Position numbers and translations under genes: made by a program. Shown one piece after another: positions 7,919-15,675 of a stretch of DNA of 64,000 nucleotides. The notes under the pieces were generated by a model that was given only the letters and a program-made list of their open reading frames with translations, was not told where the DNA came from and did no database searches. How positions within the stretch are numbered: the stretch's first letter is position 1; every line of letters starts with the position of its first letter. The DNA is from Limnochorda pilosa (GTDB lineage: Bacteria > Bacillota > Limnochordia > Limnochordales > Limnochordaceae): positions 558,001-622,000 of the forward strand of contig NZ_AP014924.1 of the NCBI RefSeq assembly GCF_001544015.1, given 5' to 3'.

Positions 7919-8176
7919 GGTGACGCCTCCGGGGATAACACGGGCGGAGGGCGCACCATCCCCAGGGAAGGCGCCAGCAGGGACGCGCAGGCACTCTGTG
8001 GCCGGATCGCTCACCGGGATGACGGTCAGGGACGGGAGATGGCTGCCCGAAGGAGCTCACCGGTCGCGGGACGTAAGGATCGGTCGAGGGGGCTTCCCGG
8101 ACCCGCGGCGGCGCAGGGCCGTCGAACTACGCTGGATTCGGGGGCGCGGCCTCCGTGGGCTGACGGTCCGCGCGCG

Positions 8177-8205
8177 AAAGAAAGGGGCGCGCACCTGCGC
8201 ACCCC
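8177..8205 (-). terminator. Rho-independent terminator of the cupredoxin gene
   Basis: On the minus strand a stem of nine pairs with one mismatch (arms 8205-8197 and 8192-8184, loop of four) is followed by TTTCTTTC (8183-8176). It lies about 75 bases after the stop codon at 8280. Confidence 0.65.
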
Positions 8206-8279
8206 TTCCCGCGGTTTAGTCAGGATGACCTACCGGCGTCGCCTAGCGGTACCCGCTCCCGGGGGGTCGTCCGTTCGGG

Positions 8280-8675
8280 CTAGCGGGGCACCACCCGAAG
8301 GAAGGCCATCATGCCCGCCTCCTTGTGCCCCGGCACCGCGCAATAAAGCTCGTACTCTCCGGGTGGTAGCGCGGCCATGAGGACGTGCGCCTCGCCCGGA
8401 GCCAGGAGCGGCGTGCCGAACTCGTACTCCTGACCGCCCCTCTCGAACTCGACCCTCAGGTTGTGCTGCAGGGTGCCCCCGTTCACCACGTGGAGGGTCA
8501 GCTCGCCGGCCGGAACCTCGATGGTCTCGAAGCCCAGGGACCACTGGTTGAGCACCACCTCCAGGACCCCGTCCCGGTAACCCGCCTGCCCGTGGGCCCA
8601 GGCAGGGATCGGGGCCAGAATCCCCAGAGCCAGGGCAAGCATCCACGGCACCGACTTCCCGACACGACGACCCAC
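8280..8675 (-). CDS. Exported cupredoxin (type 1 copper) protein
   Basis: A 131-residue exported blue-copper-type protein. Signal peptide up to about residue 27 (IPAWA|HGQ), then a plastocyanin/sulfocyanin-like fold. The four type 1 copper ligands are visible: His71 in TLQHNLRV, Cys112 and His117 in YCAVPGHKEAGM, and Met122. Such proteins carry electrons outside the membrane or bind copper. I place the start at GTG 8675 because AGGAGG lies seven bases before it; the ATG two codons upstream (8681) is only one base from the same ribosome site. The gene is alone, divergent from arsR across about 220 bases, and ends in a terminator. Its electron partners are not in the window. Confidence 0.85.
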   Translation of the reverse strand: MGRRVGKSVPWMLALALGILAPIPAWAHGQAGYRDGVLEVVLNQWSLGFETIEVPAGELTLHVVNGGTLQHNLRVEFERGGQEYEFGTPLLAPGEAHVLMAALPPGEYELYCAVPGHKEAGMMAFLRVVPR

Positions 8676-8845
8676 CTTCATGCCTCCTTTTCCCCCGACC
8701 GAGTCACTCTGGTGGAAGATGCGCCTCGATGCCGATACTGGATCGGTGACGCCGCAATCCCGCGAAGGTGGCGTTCCACTGGCGTGTGGTTGTGGGTCGT
8801 GAGGCAGACGCCGGGCTTCTCGCCTGATGTCGGGCGCGATGGCTC

Positions 8846-8873
8846 TTGACACATCAGCCATCCTTGATATGAT
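8846..8873 (+). promoter_or_regulatory. arsR promoter with an embedded ArsR-type operator
   Basis: TTGACA (8846-8851), 16-base spacer, TATGAT (8868-8873), 20 bases before the GTG of arsR. Between the boxes lies ATCA-N7-TTGAT (8853-8868), a 16-mer that matches the perfect operator at 9329-9344 at 10 of 16 positions, including both outer ends. A repressor bound here would block RNA polymerase, so arsR is probably autoregulated. Confidence 0.75.
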
Positions 8874-8893
8874 GTGGGCGAGGAGGTCGTGAC

Positions 8894-9277
8894 GTGAAGC
8901 TGCCTGTGGAGGAAAGGTCACCCGAGGCGGTTCGAGGCGCCGTCGTCCAGACCGCCAAGGCCCTCAGCGACCCGGCCCGGGTGCAGATGCTCGAGCTCAT
9001 CGCTCACGGGAGGGCATGCTGCAACCTCCCCACCGAGCCGGACACGCCCGACGGGGTCTGCGTCTGCGAGCTCCAGGAGCAGCTGGGCCTCGGCCAATCG
9101 CTGGTCTCCTACCACGTCCGGGTGCTCAAGGAGGCAGGCCTGGTACGGGAAGCGCACCGGGGTCGATGGACCTACTACCTCCTGGATGTCTCGGGTCTCG
9201 CGGCGTTGCGGGCGTTCACGCAGGAGCTGGCGCCGGTCGAGAGCCAGGGGCTGATCAAGCAGGATCCAACCTTCTGA
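8894..9277 (+). CDS. arsR: ArsR-family arsenic-responsive repressor
   Basis: A 127-residue winged-helix repressor of the ArsR/SmtB family. The helix-turn-helix is LGLGQSLVSYHVRVLKEAGLV (about residues 64-84) and the wing is HRGRWTYYLL. Cysteines sit at 42-43 (RACC) and 56/58 (GVCVCEL); the last pair matches the CVC/ELCVCDL arsenite-binding element of ArsR proteins. GTG 8894 has AGGAGG seven bases upstream. It should release DNA on binding As(III) or Sb(III). A hairpin terminator follows, and the second arsenic transcript (small Cys protein and ArsN2-ArsM) begins behind a second, near-identical operator. Confidence 0.9.
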   Translation: MKLPVEERSPEAVRGAVVQTAKALSDPARVQMLELIAHGRACCNLPTEPDTPDGVCVCELQEQLGLGQSLVSYHVRVLKEAGLVREAHRGRWTYYLLDVSGLAALRAFTQELAPVESQGLIKQDPTF

Positions 9278-9286
9278 ACGAGCGTA

Positions 9287-9317
9287 TGCGCCCCGCGACG
9301 AGTGCGGGGCATTTCTG
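9287..9317 (+). terminator. Terminator after arsR
   Basis: Stem gccccgc (9290-9296) with gcggggc (9304-9310), extended by outer atg/cat pairing, followed by atttct. It separates arsR from the next transcript. Confidence 0.6.
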
Positions 9318-9328
9318 GAGGCTTTCTG

Positions 9329-9344
9329 ATCAAGATGTCTTGAT
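9329..9344 (+). promoter_or_regulatory. ArsR-type operator before the second arsenic transcript
   Basis: Perfect inverted repeat ATCAAGA-TG-TCTTGAT, directly followed by ATGAAAAGGAGG. Its right half plus flank (CTTGATATGA) is identical to the site in the arsR promoter. Position, 22 bases before the ATG at 9366, suits repression of the downstream genes. Confidence 0.7.
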
Positions 9345-9365
9345 ATGAAAAGGAGGTATCACCCG

Positions 9366-9527
9366 ATGCTTCGTCCACCGGAGGTGGAGCTTCAGATCAT
9401 TGGGCAGCACCTGACGGAGCTCAGGCAGCGGGCAGAGCGGGAGAGGCTCGCTCGTGCGGTCGCCCGGAGAGGGCGGCCGGGCGGGACGGCTGCGACCTGC
9501 TGCGACGGAGGGTACTGCGCGGGTTGA
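9366..9527 (+). CDS. Small protein with a Cys-rich tail, arsenic operon
   Basis: A 53-residue protein: a helical, charged body (LTELRQRAERERLARAVARR) and a C-terminal tail TCCDGGYCAG with three cysteines. ATG 9366 has AAAAGGAGG nine bases upstream; the ATG at 9345 overlaps that ribosome site and is unlikely. It lies between an ArsR-type operator and the ArsN2-ArsM gene, so it is probably co-transcribed and arsenic-inducible. The CC-x4-C tail could bind As(III), as in metallochaperones, but no family is recognised and this is inference. Confidence 0.65.
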   Translation: MLRPPEVELQIIGQHLTELRQRAERERLARAVARRGRPGGTAATCCDGGYCAG

Positions 9528-9596
9528 TCTCCCGATGGGGAAGCCCGATGGGCGGCAGCGCCGCAGGTAAGCGCTTCTAGAAAAGGAGGATCTCAG

Positions 9597-10781
9597 GTGC
9601 AGAGGCATGCACAGGTTCAGTCGACACCGGCCGCAGAGCTCCCGGGCGAGGCCACGGAGCTCCTCGCGAGCCGGGGTCTGCCACCGCTGGCCGGGAGCGC
9701 ACCGCGGGAGTTCTGGGTGGCCCGGTCCGGTGAGGAGCTGGTGGGGCTGGCAGGCATCGAGTGGTACGGCTCGCACGGCCTGCTGCGCTCGGTGGCGGTC
9801 CTGGAAGGGTGGGAAGGCCGGGGCATCGGCAGTAGGCTGGTGGACGCCGCGCTGGACCGCTTCCTGGAGAGCGGCGCGGAGGACCTTCTCCTTCTCACCA
9901 CCGGCGCTTCGGGCTTCTTCGCCCGCCTGGGCTTCGTGCCCGTGGATCGGCAGGAGGTCCCCGACGCGGTGCTCCGGAGCGAGGAGTTCGCCAACCAGTG
10001 CCCGGAGACGGCCGTCGCCATGCGCCTGGACCGGCGGCGCCTCGAGACCGTCCGGCACTACGACCGCTCCGCCGCCAGGGCCGCGTCTCGGGGGCGGGGG
10101 CGAGAGCTCCAGGATCAGGAGCGAAGCACTCAGGAGATCCCCATGGCCTCCGGCGGCTGCTGCTCCAGCAGCGGGTGCGGCTGCGGTGGGGCACCGGATG
10201 AGATCCCCTCGTGGGGATGCACGCTGGATCCCCTCTTCGGCGACCCCGCCCCGGGCGAGGTCGTGCTGGACCTGGGGTGCGGCACGGGACGGAACGCCTT
10301 TGAGGCGGCCCGGCGGGTGGGACCCACGGGACGCGTCTATGGCCTGGATTTGAGCCCCACCATGCTGGCGGAGGCCCGCCGCCATAGGGACCGCCTGGGC
10401 CTTTCGCACGTCTCCTTCCTTCAGGCCCCCATGGAGGCAGTGCCCCTTCCCGACGGGAGCGTGGATCTGGTGATCAGCGACTGTGTGCTCAACCTCTCCA
10501 CCGACAAGCCTCGGGTCCTTCGGGAGGCCTTCCGGGTGCTTCGCCCCGGCGGGCGCCTGGCCATCGCCGACGTGGTGCGCACCGTGCCAGACCCGGCCGA
10601 ACCTGAGTCGTCCGAAGGCTGGAGCGCCTGTGTGGACGGCGCGATCACAGCCGACGCGTACCTGGCCCTCCTTGCGCAGGCCGGGTTCACGGAGCCATCC
10701 GTGGAGGTGCTGCACGGAGGCGGTGCCGGGGAGGCGGCTCCGAGGGTGGCTACGGCGCACGTCCGGGCGCGGAGGGCGTAA
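9597..10781 (+). CDS. arsM: ArsN2-like N-acetyltransferase fused to an ArsM-type arsenite methyltransferase
   Basis: A 394-residue two-domain protein. Residues about 5-145 are a GNAT acetyltransferase of the ArsN2 type (VAVLEGWEGRGIGSRL acetyl-CoA loop, LLLLTTGASGFFARLGF, then EEFANQCPETAVAM). Residues about 180-394 are a SAM-dependent methyltransferase: Cys-rich start GGCCSSSGCGCGG (about 186-198), SAM motif LDLGCGTGR (about 224-232), YGLDLSPTML, and ISDCVLNLSTDK, the ArsM signature around its catalytic cysteine. ArsM methylates arsenite to volatile or less toxic species; ArsN-type enzymes acetylate arsenicals or act in resistance by an unsettled route. GTG 9597 follows AAAAGGAGG. The fused arrangement is unusual; the two activities normally come as separate proteins. 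The linker 150-180 is arginine-rich and low in structure. Confidence 0.8.
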   Translation: MQRHAQVQSTPAAELPGEATELLASRGLPPLAGSAPREFWVARSGEELVGLAGIEWYGSHGLLRSVAVLEGWEGRGIGSRLVDAALDRFLESGAEDLLLLTTGASGFFARLGFVPVDRQEVPDAVLRSEEFANQCPETAVAMRLDRRRLETVRHYDRSAARAASRGRGRELQDQERSTQEIPMASGGCCSSSGCGCGGAPDEIPSWGCTLDPLFGDPAPGEVVLDLGCGTGRNAFEAARRVGPTGRVYGLDLSPTMLAEARRHRDRLGLSHVSFLQAPMEAVPLPDGSVDLVISDCVLNLSTDKPRVLREAFRVLRPGGRLAIADVVRTVPDPAEPESSEGWSACVDGAITADAYLALLAQAGFTEPSVEVLHGGGAGEAAPRVATAHVRARRA

Positions 10782-10850
10782 GGTGGACGAGCGCCAGCCC
10801 AGTCTTCGCCCGGTCCAGCGGAGAATGCCACGCGACACGCCAGGAATCGC

Positions 10851-11015
10851 ATGCGGCTCTGGAAAGTGGATCGTGAGGAGGTCTTGCGTGCGATATCAGA
10901 CCCCGATCACATTGGAAAGGCGTCGCTGGAGACGCTGGTCAGCGAGCGGTTGCCTCTGGCGGATCGGACCGTCTGGCCGATGGAGGTCAAAGACGAGCCC
11001 TCGGAGCCCCACTAG
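10851..11015 (+). CDS. Small hypothetical protein
   Basis: A possible 54-residue protein, MRLWKVDREEVLRAISDP to EVKDEPSEPH. Composition is protein-like (balanced charges, no GC-shadow pattern) and the gene converges on the LysR gene with a 4-base overlap of stop regions. No clear ribosome site is seen before the ATG, and it may be the remnant of a longer toxin- or regulator-type gene. No family is recognised. Confidence 0.35.
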   Translation: MRLWKVDREEVLRAISDPDHIGKASLETLVSERLPLADRTVWPMEVKDEPSEPH

Positions 11016-11923
11016 GCTTGCCCGCCAGTTCCGAGAGGGGCAGCGCGACCTGCTGTGAGCTCGGACAGCAGGGCACGTACGGGGCCCGGACGGTAGCGCC
11101 CGGCGTGGAGGGCCAGCACCACGTGGATGCGGGGATCCACGCCCGCCAGAGGCTTCACCACCAGGGTGCCGGCACGCCCATCGGCCTCCACCGCAACCAG
11201 AGGTAGGACCGAGAGACCCAGGCCGGCGACCACGGACCTGCGGATCCCCTCCAGGCTGCCCAGCTCGGTGATGGTTTCGGGAAACCGCCCGGTCTCGACC
11301 CATGCCTGCTCCAGCCTCCCCCGATACATGCACCCGCGCTCGTAGAGAACCAGAGGTTGCAGGGCCAGGTCGCGAACGTCCACCGAAGAAGCAGAGGCGA
11401 GCGGGTGGTCTGGGGGCAGGACGGCCGCGAGCTCCAGTTCCAGGAGGGGAAGGCGTTCCAGGCCGGGGTGGGGACCGGGGTCCGGAACGACCGCCAGGTC
11501 AAGCCGGTCCTGGATGAGTGCGTCCACCAGGCCCTCGGTGAGCCCGGTGTGGAGCCGAATGGCCACGCCGGGGTGGGTGCGGCGAAAACGGCCCAGGACG
11601 TCGGGCAGGAAAAAGGCTGTCAGGGTATCCGTAGCGCCCACGGCCGCGTAGCCCGTGGTTCCCTCCGAGAGGTCCGCAAGCTCGCGGCGGCAGTCCTCCA
11701 GCAGTCCCCCGATGCGGCTCGCATATCGGTAGACCCGTTCGCCCGCCTGGGTGAGGCGGATCGTACGCCCCGATCGGTCGAAAAGGGGCACGCCGAGATC
11801 CGCCTCAAGGGCCTGGACGTGACCCGAGACGGCCGGCTGGGTCAGGTGCAGTCGCTCCGCCGCCCGGGTGAAGTTCCCCGCCTCCGCCACGGTGCGGAAG
11901 GTCGTGAGCCACGTTAGCTCCAT
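11012..11923 (-). CDS. LysR-family transcriptional regulator
   Basis: A 303-residue LysR regulator. The N-terminal winged HTH (about residues 1-60) has TRAAERLHLTQPAVSGHVQALEADLGVPLFDR, the family hallmark, and the remainder is a periplasmic-binding-like effector domain (ATDTLTAFFLPDVLGRF, DLAVVPDP, GLSVLPLVAVE). The effector is unknown. ATG 11923 with GGAGGG 11 bases upstream is the canonical start; a longer reading begins in the EamA gene. It overlaps the 3' end of the same-strand exporter gene by 119 bases, so the two are co-transcribed and the regulator may control the exporter. Confidence 0.9.
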   Translation of the reverse strand: MELTWLTTFRTVAEAGNFTRAAERLHLTQPAVSGHVQALEADLGVPLFDRSGRTIRLTQAGERVYRYASRIGGLLEDCRRELADLSEGTTGYAAVGATDTLTAFFLPDVLGRFRRTHPGVAIRLHTGLTEGLVDALIQDRLDLAVVPDPGPHPGLERLPLLELELAAVLPPDHPLASASSVDVRDLALQPLVLYERGCMYRGRLEQAWVETGRFPETITELGSLEGIRRSVVAGLGLSVLPLVAVEADGRAGTLVVKPLAGVDPRIHVVLALHAGRYRPGPVRALLSELTAGRAAPLGTGGQA

Positions 11924-12887
11924 GGAGCGGCGAACCCTCCTCGAAGGGCCTGGATCTCGAGCCCGGGGCGTCCAGGGACCGCGTGCCGGCATGGGCGTTC
12001 ACCAGGTAGACGCCGGCGCCGACCAGGATCACGCCCGGCAAGTCCCACGGCTCCAGATGTTCCCCAAGCACCAGGGCACCCATGGCCAGGCCCAGGACAG
12101 GATTGAGGAAGTGGAACGAGCTCACGGCCGTGGCGGAGCCCCGGCGCAGGAGCCAGTACCAGAGTACCATGGCCCCGATGGAGACGGCCACCACCGTGTA
12201 GGCGAGCGATCCCACGTAAAGGGGCGTCCACGCGATGGTCCGGTCCCTTTCCGCAAGCCACGCCCAGGGGGCAAGGAAGAGCCCCGCCGCCGCGAGCTGG
12301 ACGGTGTTCACTGCCAGGACGTGCAGGTTCCCGGATATCCGCCGGTAGTAGACCGTGCCGATCGCCAGGCTGGCCGCCGCCGCGACCGCGAGCGCGATGC
12401 CAGAGGCGGCATCCTGGGGTGCGGAGGCCGTGAGGCGACCCTGCAGCGTGGTCACCGTACCCAGCACGCCCAGCAGCAGGCCCATCCTCGGGAGGCGAGC
12501 AACCGGCTCCCCCAAGAAGCGAGAGGCAAGGACGGCCACGGCCAGCGGGTGGCTGCTCGCGATGACGGCCGTGAGGCCGGCGGTGATCCTTTCCAGCGCC
12601 ATGTAGGTGAAGCCCAGGTACAGACCCGTGTTCAGGAGTCCGAGAACGGCCAGCCTCGCGTATTCCCTGGGGTGGGTGGGAAAGCGGACCCCTGTCGCCC
12701 GGCTTCCAGCCCACAGGAGCGCCGTGGCCACCAGGAAGCGGATGGCGGCCGTGGTGAGCGGAGGACCGTCGCGGAGCGCGAGTTTCGTGGCCACGAAGGC
12801 GGAGGTCCAGAGGACGCAGAAGAGAAGGATCAGGACGACGAAGGTGACGCGCTTCGGTTGGAGATGGCCCGGCTGGCCCGTATCCAC
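11805..12887 (-). CDS. EamA/DMT-family transporter with a read-through tail
   Basis: A 360-residue drug/metabolite-type transporter: ten hydrophobic spans in two EamA repeats (about residues 14-140 and 160-296), with SAFVATKLALRDGPP and TAAIRFLVA in the first and SYLAYTVVAVSIGAMVLWYWLL, SSFHFLNPVLGLAMG and GVYLVN in the second. Such proteins export small metabolites or amino acids. The transporter fold ends near residue 298; the last 60 residues are arginine/glycine/proline-rich and are the LysR coding sequence read in another frame. A lost stop codon or late frameshift probably extended the protein. GTG 12887 is the apparent start, with a weak ribosome site. Confidence 0.85.
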   Translation of the reverse strand: MDTGQPGHLQPKRVTFVVLILLFCVLWTSAFVATKLALRDGPPLTTAAIRFLVATALLWAGSRATGVRFPTHPREYARLAVLGLLNTGLYLGFTYMALERITAGLTAVIASSHPLAVAVLASRFLGEPVARLPRMGLLLGVLGTVTTLQGRLTASAPQDAASGIALAVAAAASLAIGTVYYRRISGNLHVLAVNTVQLAAAGLFLAPWAWLAERDRTIAWTPLYVGSLAYTVVAVSIGAMVLWYWLLRRGSATAVSSFHFLNPVLGLAMGALVLGEHLEPWDLPGVILVGAGVYLVNAHAGTRSLDAPGSRSRPFEEGSPLHGANVAHDLPHRGGGGELHPGGGATAPDPAGRLGSRPGP

Positions 12888-13180
12888 GACTCTGCCCCCT
12901 CGGAGTGGGATGACGGCGCGGTCGCCGCCTGGATAGTGTAGGGTGCAGAGCTCGACGGGTCCAATCGGGGTTTGTTGGGGTTTCGATAAGAAGAGCTTTG
13001 GCTGGCTTGTTGGGGGCCGGGACGTGGAGCGCTGCAGTGCGGGTTGCGCACCGACTCAACGGGCATGGAGGTCGTCCCTCTTCTCCACGTGCCTCGTTCC
13101 TGAATGAGGTATACTGGTGCCGAGACCGAGATCCCCTCTTCCGGGCCGTCCGGGAGCCGGAGCGGCAGGAGATGGCGCCC

Positions 13181-13561
13181 ATGGTCGTAGATTCCCGGCA
13201 GGAGCAGCTTGAACGCCGGCCCGCGAGCCGAGCAGACCTGAGGGAGCGGGTGGCAGCTGCTCGCCGCAGGGTCGAGGAAGAACGTCTGCAGACCGCACGC
13301 AAGTTGGCCAGCAGGGTGGCGGATCACCTGTACGCGCACTACGGAGCCCGCCGGGTGCTGCTGTTCGGCTCGGTCGCGAGCGGGCATCTGCACGAGCACT
13401 CCGACATCGACCTGTTCGTCGAGGGCCTGTTGGGCGATTACTGGCGGGCCGTCGCAGAGGCCCAGCGACTCGCCGCCCCGTTTCCTGTCAACCTGGTCTG
13501 TGCGGAGGATGCGGTTCCATCCTTGCGCGACCGCGTTCGGAGGGAGGGACGGTTGCTGTGA
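13181..13561 (+). CDS. MNT-domain nucleotidyltransferase, antitoxin of a HEPN/MNT pair
   Basis: A 126-residue minimal nucleotidyltransferase. The core is RRVLLFGSVASGHLHEHSDIDLFVEG: the G-S motif (63-64) and the two metal-binding aspartates (Asp75, Asp77). MNT antitoxins neutralise HEPN RNases, in known cases by adding AMP residues to the toxin. ATG 13181 was chosen for GGCAGGAG nine bases upstream; ATG 13172 and a longer in-frame reading exist. A TATACT -10 element is seen at 13110-13115. The stop overlaps the GTG of the HEPN gene (GTGA), so the pair is translationally coupled. Confidence 0.85.
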   Translation: MVVDSRQEQLERRPASRADLRERVAAARRRVEEERLQTARKLASRVADHLYAHYGARRVLLFGSVASGHLHEHSDIDLFVEGLLGDYWRAVAEAQRLAAPFPVNLVCAEDAVPSLRDRVRREGRLL

Positions 13562-14163
13562 GTGTCGAGGAGTTCCTCCTCGTGAGAGCCCGAGTTGAGG
13601 AGGAGAGAGCGAGCATCGCGCGCTTGAAGGACGAGCTGACCCGGTACCGACTCTTCCCTCAAATCACGGCGACGGAGGTAGGCGGCTTTCCCCTGGGGGA
13701 CGTGGCGGTCTCTCGCATAGTGGGTTCGATCCTTCATGATCTCTACGCCGCCATAGAGAACGTCTTCAAGATCATTGCGTCGCGTCTGGATCGGAGCGTC
13801 CCTTCGGGAGAGCAATGGCACCGAGAACTCGTGGATCAGATGACCCTCGACGTGCCCGGGTTGCGTCCCGCGGTCATCTCACGTACCACGGCTGCCGTGC
13901 TGGATCCGCTCAGAGGGTTTCGCCATGTCTTCAGGAACGTCTACGGGTTTCACCTGGCTCCCGAGCGCATCACCCCCTTGCTTCGATCTTTGCCCGGTGT
14001 GCTCCAGGCCTTCGAGGAGGATATCGATCGATTCCTCTTGCGAATGGAAACGGAGCTCCACCTGGCGGAGCAGGAGGAGTCGCAGGGCGATGCGGCTCGC
14101 GAGGGCGCAAAGCCCGATACCGAAGCCCGAGACCGAGGCGCCCCCGGAACGGGTGCGCCTTGA
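13558..14163 (+). CDS. HEPN-domain (HepT-like) toxin partner
   Basis: A 201-residue HepT-like protein: a helical domain with SILHDLYAAIENVFKIIASRLD and, near residues 118-131, LRGFRHVFRNVYGF, the position of the RNase active-site motif. Many relatives read RHxxRHxY there; here the second histidine is Asn127, so the Rx4H signature is changed to Rx4N, a variant also expected in some HepT-like subfamilies. The last 40 residues are charged and probably disordered. It starts with GTG inside the MNT stop codon. As a pair the genes form a type VII-like toxin-antitoxin or defence module. Confidence 0.8.
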   Translation: MSVEEFLLVRARVEEERASIARLKDELTRYRLFPQITATEVGGFPLGDVAVSRIVGSILHDLYAAIENVFKIIASRLDRSVPSGEQWHRELVDQMTLDVPGLRPAVISRTTAAVLDPLRGFRHVFRNVYGFHLAPERITPLLRSLPGVLQAFEEDIDRFLLRMETELHLAEQEESQGDAAREGAKPDTEARDRGAPGTGAP

Positions 14164-14264
14164 AGCGCCGGAACCGGTCAGGAGGGCGGGCCTTCATCCG
14201 CTGACCTGATCGATGCAGCTTTCGTCATGCTCCCGCTGCCCCCAGCGGTCCCGCCCTGCCCGCC

Positions 14265-14650
14265 TCACTCCACCGACGGCAGTCCCTGCAGCGCCCGCAC
14301 GTACGCGATCTGCCCCGCGTGCTAGCTGTCGTGGGCGAGCAAGCCCGCCGCCACGTGGTAGAAGTGGAGCTCCCGGCGGCCCAGCTCGGCCAGCAGGCGT
14401 TCGTGGGTCAACTGGTGTACCTCATCCATCAGCTGCAGGTGCACGTCCCGATACCGCACCAGCTCGGCCTGCCAGGCGCCTTCGCCTGTCGAGGGCGGCT
14501 CCGTCCAGTTCGCTGCCTCGGTGTCGGCTCGTTGCGCAGCCGGGCCAGGGCGTACTCCCGCCAGAAGATCATGTGCCGCACGATGTCCCAGATGGAGTGG
14601 CGTCCGGGCGCCGGCCGATGCCTGTCGCTCGCGCAACACGGGAGGCAAGC
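14265..14650 (-). pseudogene. Frameshifted DinB-family protein
   Basis: Two minus-strand frames together spell a DinB-like protein: RHSIWDIVRHMIFWREYALARLR in one frame, then WTEPPSTGEGAWQAELVRYRD to HFYHVAAGLLAHDS in the next. There an in-frame TAG (14324-14322) interrupts what should be AHDxYHAGQIAYVRALQGLP; after it HAGQIAYVRALQGLPSVE continues to a stop at 14265. So there is at least one frameshift (near 14520) and one nonsense change. DinB proteins are metal-binding four-helix bundles, some acting as thiol-dependent transferases. An intact DinB gene lies at 27302. Confidence 0.7.
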
Positions 14651-14871
14651 CCCGTGGGCACCCGTCCAACCGGCCCCGGGGCCCAGGCGTCATTCACCCA
14701 GGAACACAGAAGAACGCAGGAAAACACGTCATGCTTCTCGTAGGAAGGGGTGAGTCGAGGTCATCGGTTGACGAACCGTCGAGGCGGGCTCCTGGAGCCG
14801 TCGGAGCCTCAGGCCTGCCGGGGCCCGAACCTCGGCGGTATCGCAGCTTACCGGTGAACGGGGGGAACCAC

Positions 14872-15675
14872 GTGCAGCGCCTGGCCGTGGAGCGACGGGC
14901 CGAGATCCTTCGCCGGCTCGAGGCCCAGGGGACCGTGCGGGTGACGGACCTGAGCGCCGAGTTCGCCGTCACCGAGGAGACGGTGCGGCGGGACCTGGAC
15001 GAGTTGGAGAAGGAGGGCCTCCTCCAGCGGATCTACGGGGGCGCCGTGAGCCCCAAGGGGTTGAGCTACGAGCCGCCCGTAACCCGGCGTGAGGCTCGGA
15101 ACCGGCCCCAGAAGCAGGCCATCGCCCAGGCTGCGGCCACCCGCGTGACCGACGGCGAGACGATCCTCCTGGACGCCTCCACCACGGCCCTTTACGTGGC
15201 CCGGGCCCTGAAGGCCCGCCGGCGCCTCACCGTGCTGACCAACTCCCTCCTGATCCTGAGCGAGCTGGCCTCCAACCCCGACTTCACCGTCATGTCCACG
15301 GGCGGCACGCTCCGCCAGGCCTCCTATTCCTTCGTGGGCCCCCAGGCCCAGCGGCTCGTAGGCGAGTTCCACATGGACCGGGTCTTCATCTCGGGCAAGG
15401 GGCTCACCGTGGAGCACGGCCTCACGGACTCGAACGAGCTCGAGGTCGAGCTGAAGCGGGCCATGGTGCAGGCGGCCAACGAAGTGGTGGGCATCGTCGA
15501 CAGCTCCAAGATCGGCTACACGGGCTTTGCCACCATCATCCCGGTGCAGCGGCTCGACGTGCTCATCACCGACGGGGGGATCCCACCGGAGGAGCGGGCC
15601 CGGATCGAGGAGCTGGGCGTGGACGTGGTGGTGGCCGGGGAAGAAGGTCGGGACGGCCGGATCCCGGAGGGTTAG
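14872..15675 (+). CDS. DeoR-family regulator, probable rhamnose repressor
   Basis: A 267-residue DeoR-type repressor. The N-terminal HTH has RRAEILRRLEAQGTVRVTDLSAEFAVTEETVRRDLDELE (residues 7-46), and the C-terminal sugar-phosphate-sensing domain has DASTTALYVARAL, TNSLLILSELA, GGTLR and VDSSKIG, all DeoR hallmarks. GTG 14872 follows GGGGGGAA. It converges on rhamnulokinase with overlapping stop codons (15672-15675), inside the rhamnose gene block, so rhamnulose-1-phosphate or a related intermediate is the likely effector. Candidate operators are the repeats between the divergent rhaB and rhaEW genes. Confidence 0.85.
   Translation: MQRLAVERRAEILRRLEAQGTVRVTDLSAEFAVTEETVRRDLDELEKEGLLQRIYGGAVSPKGLSYEPPVTRREARNRPQKQAIAQAAATRVTDGETILLDASTTALYVARALKARRRLTVLTNSLLILSELASNPDFTVMSTGGTLRQASYSFVGPQAQRLVGEFHMDRVFISGKGLTVEHGLTDSNELEVELKRAMVQAANEVVGIVDSSKIGYTGFATIIPVQRLDVLITDGGIPPEERARIEELGVDVVVAGEEGRDGRIPEG

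Noticed and set aside
7880-8380. A plus-strand 166-codon frame before the cupredoxin gene
   Set aside because: It runs through the promoter of the opposite gene and the cupredoxin terminator, has no ribosome site and has a skewed composition.
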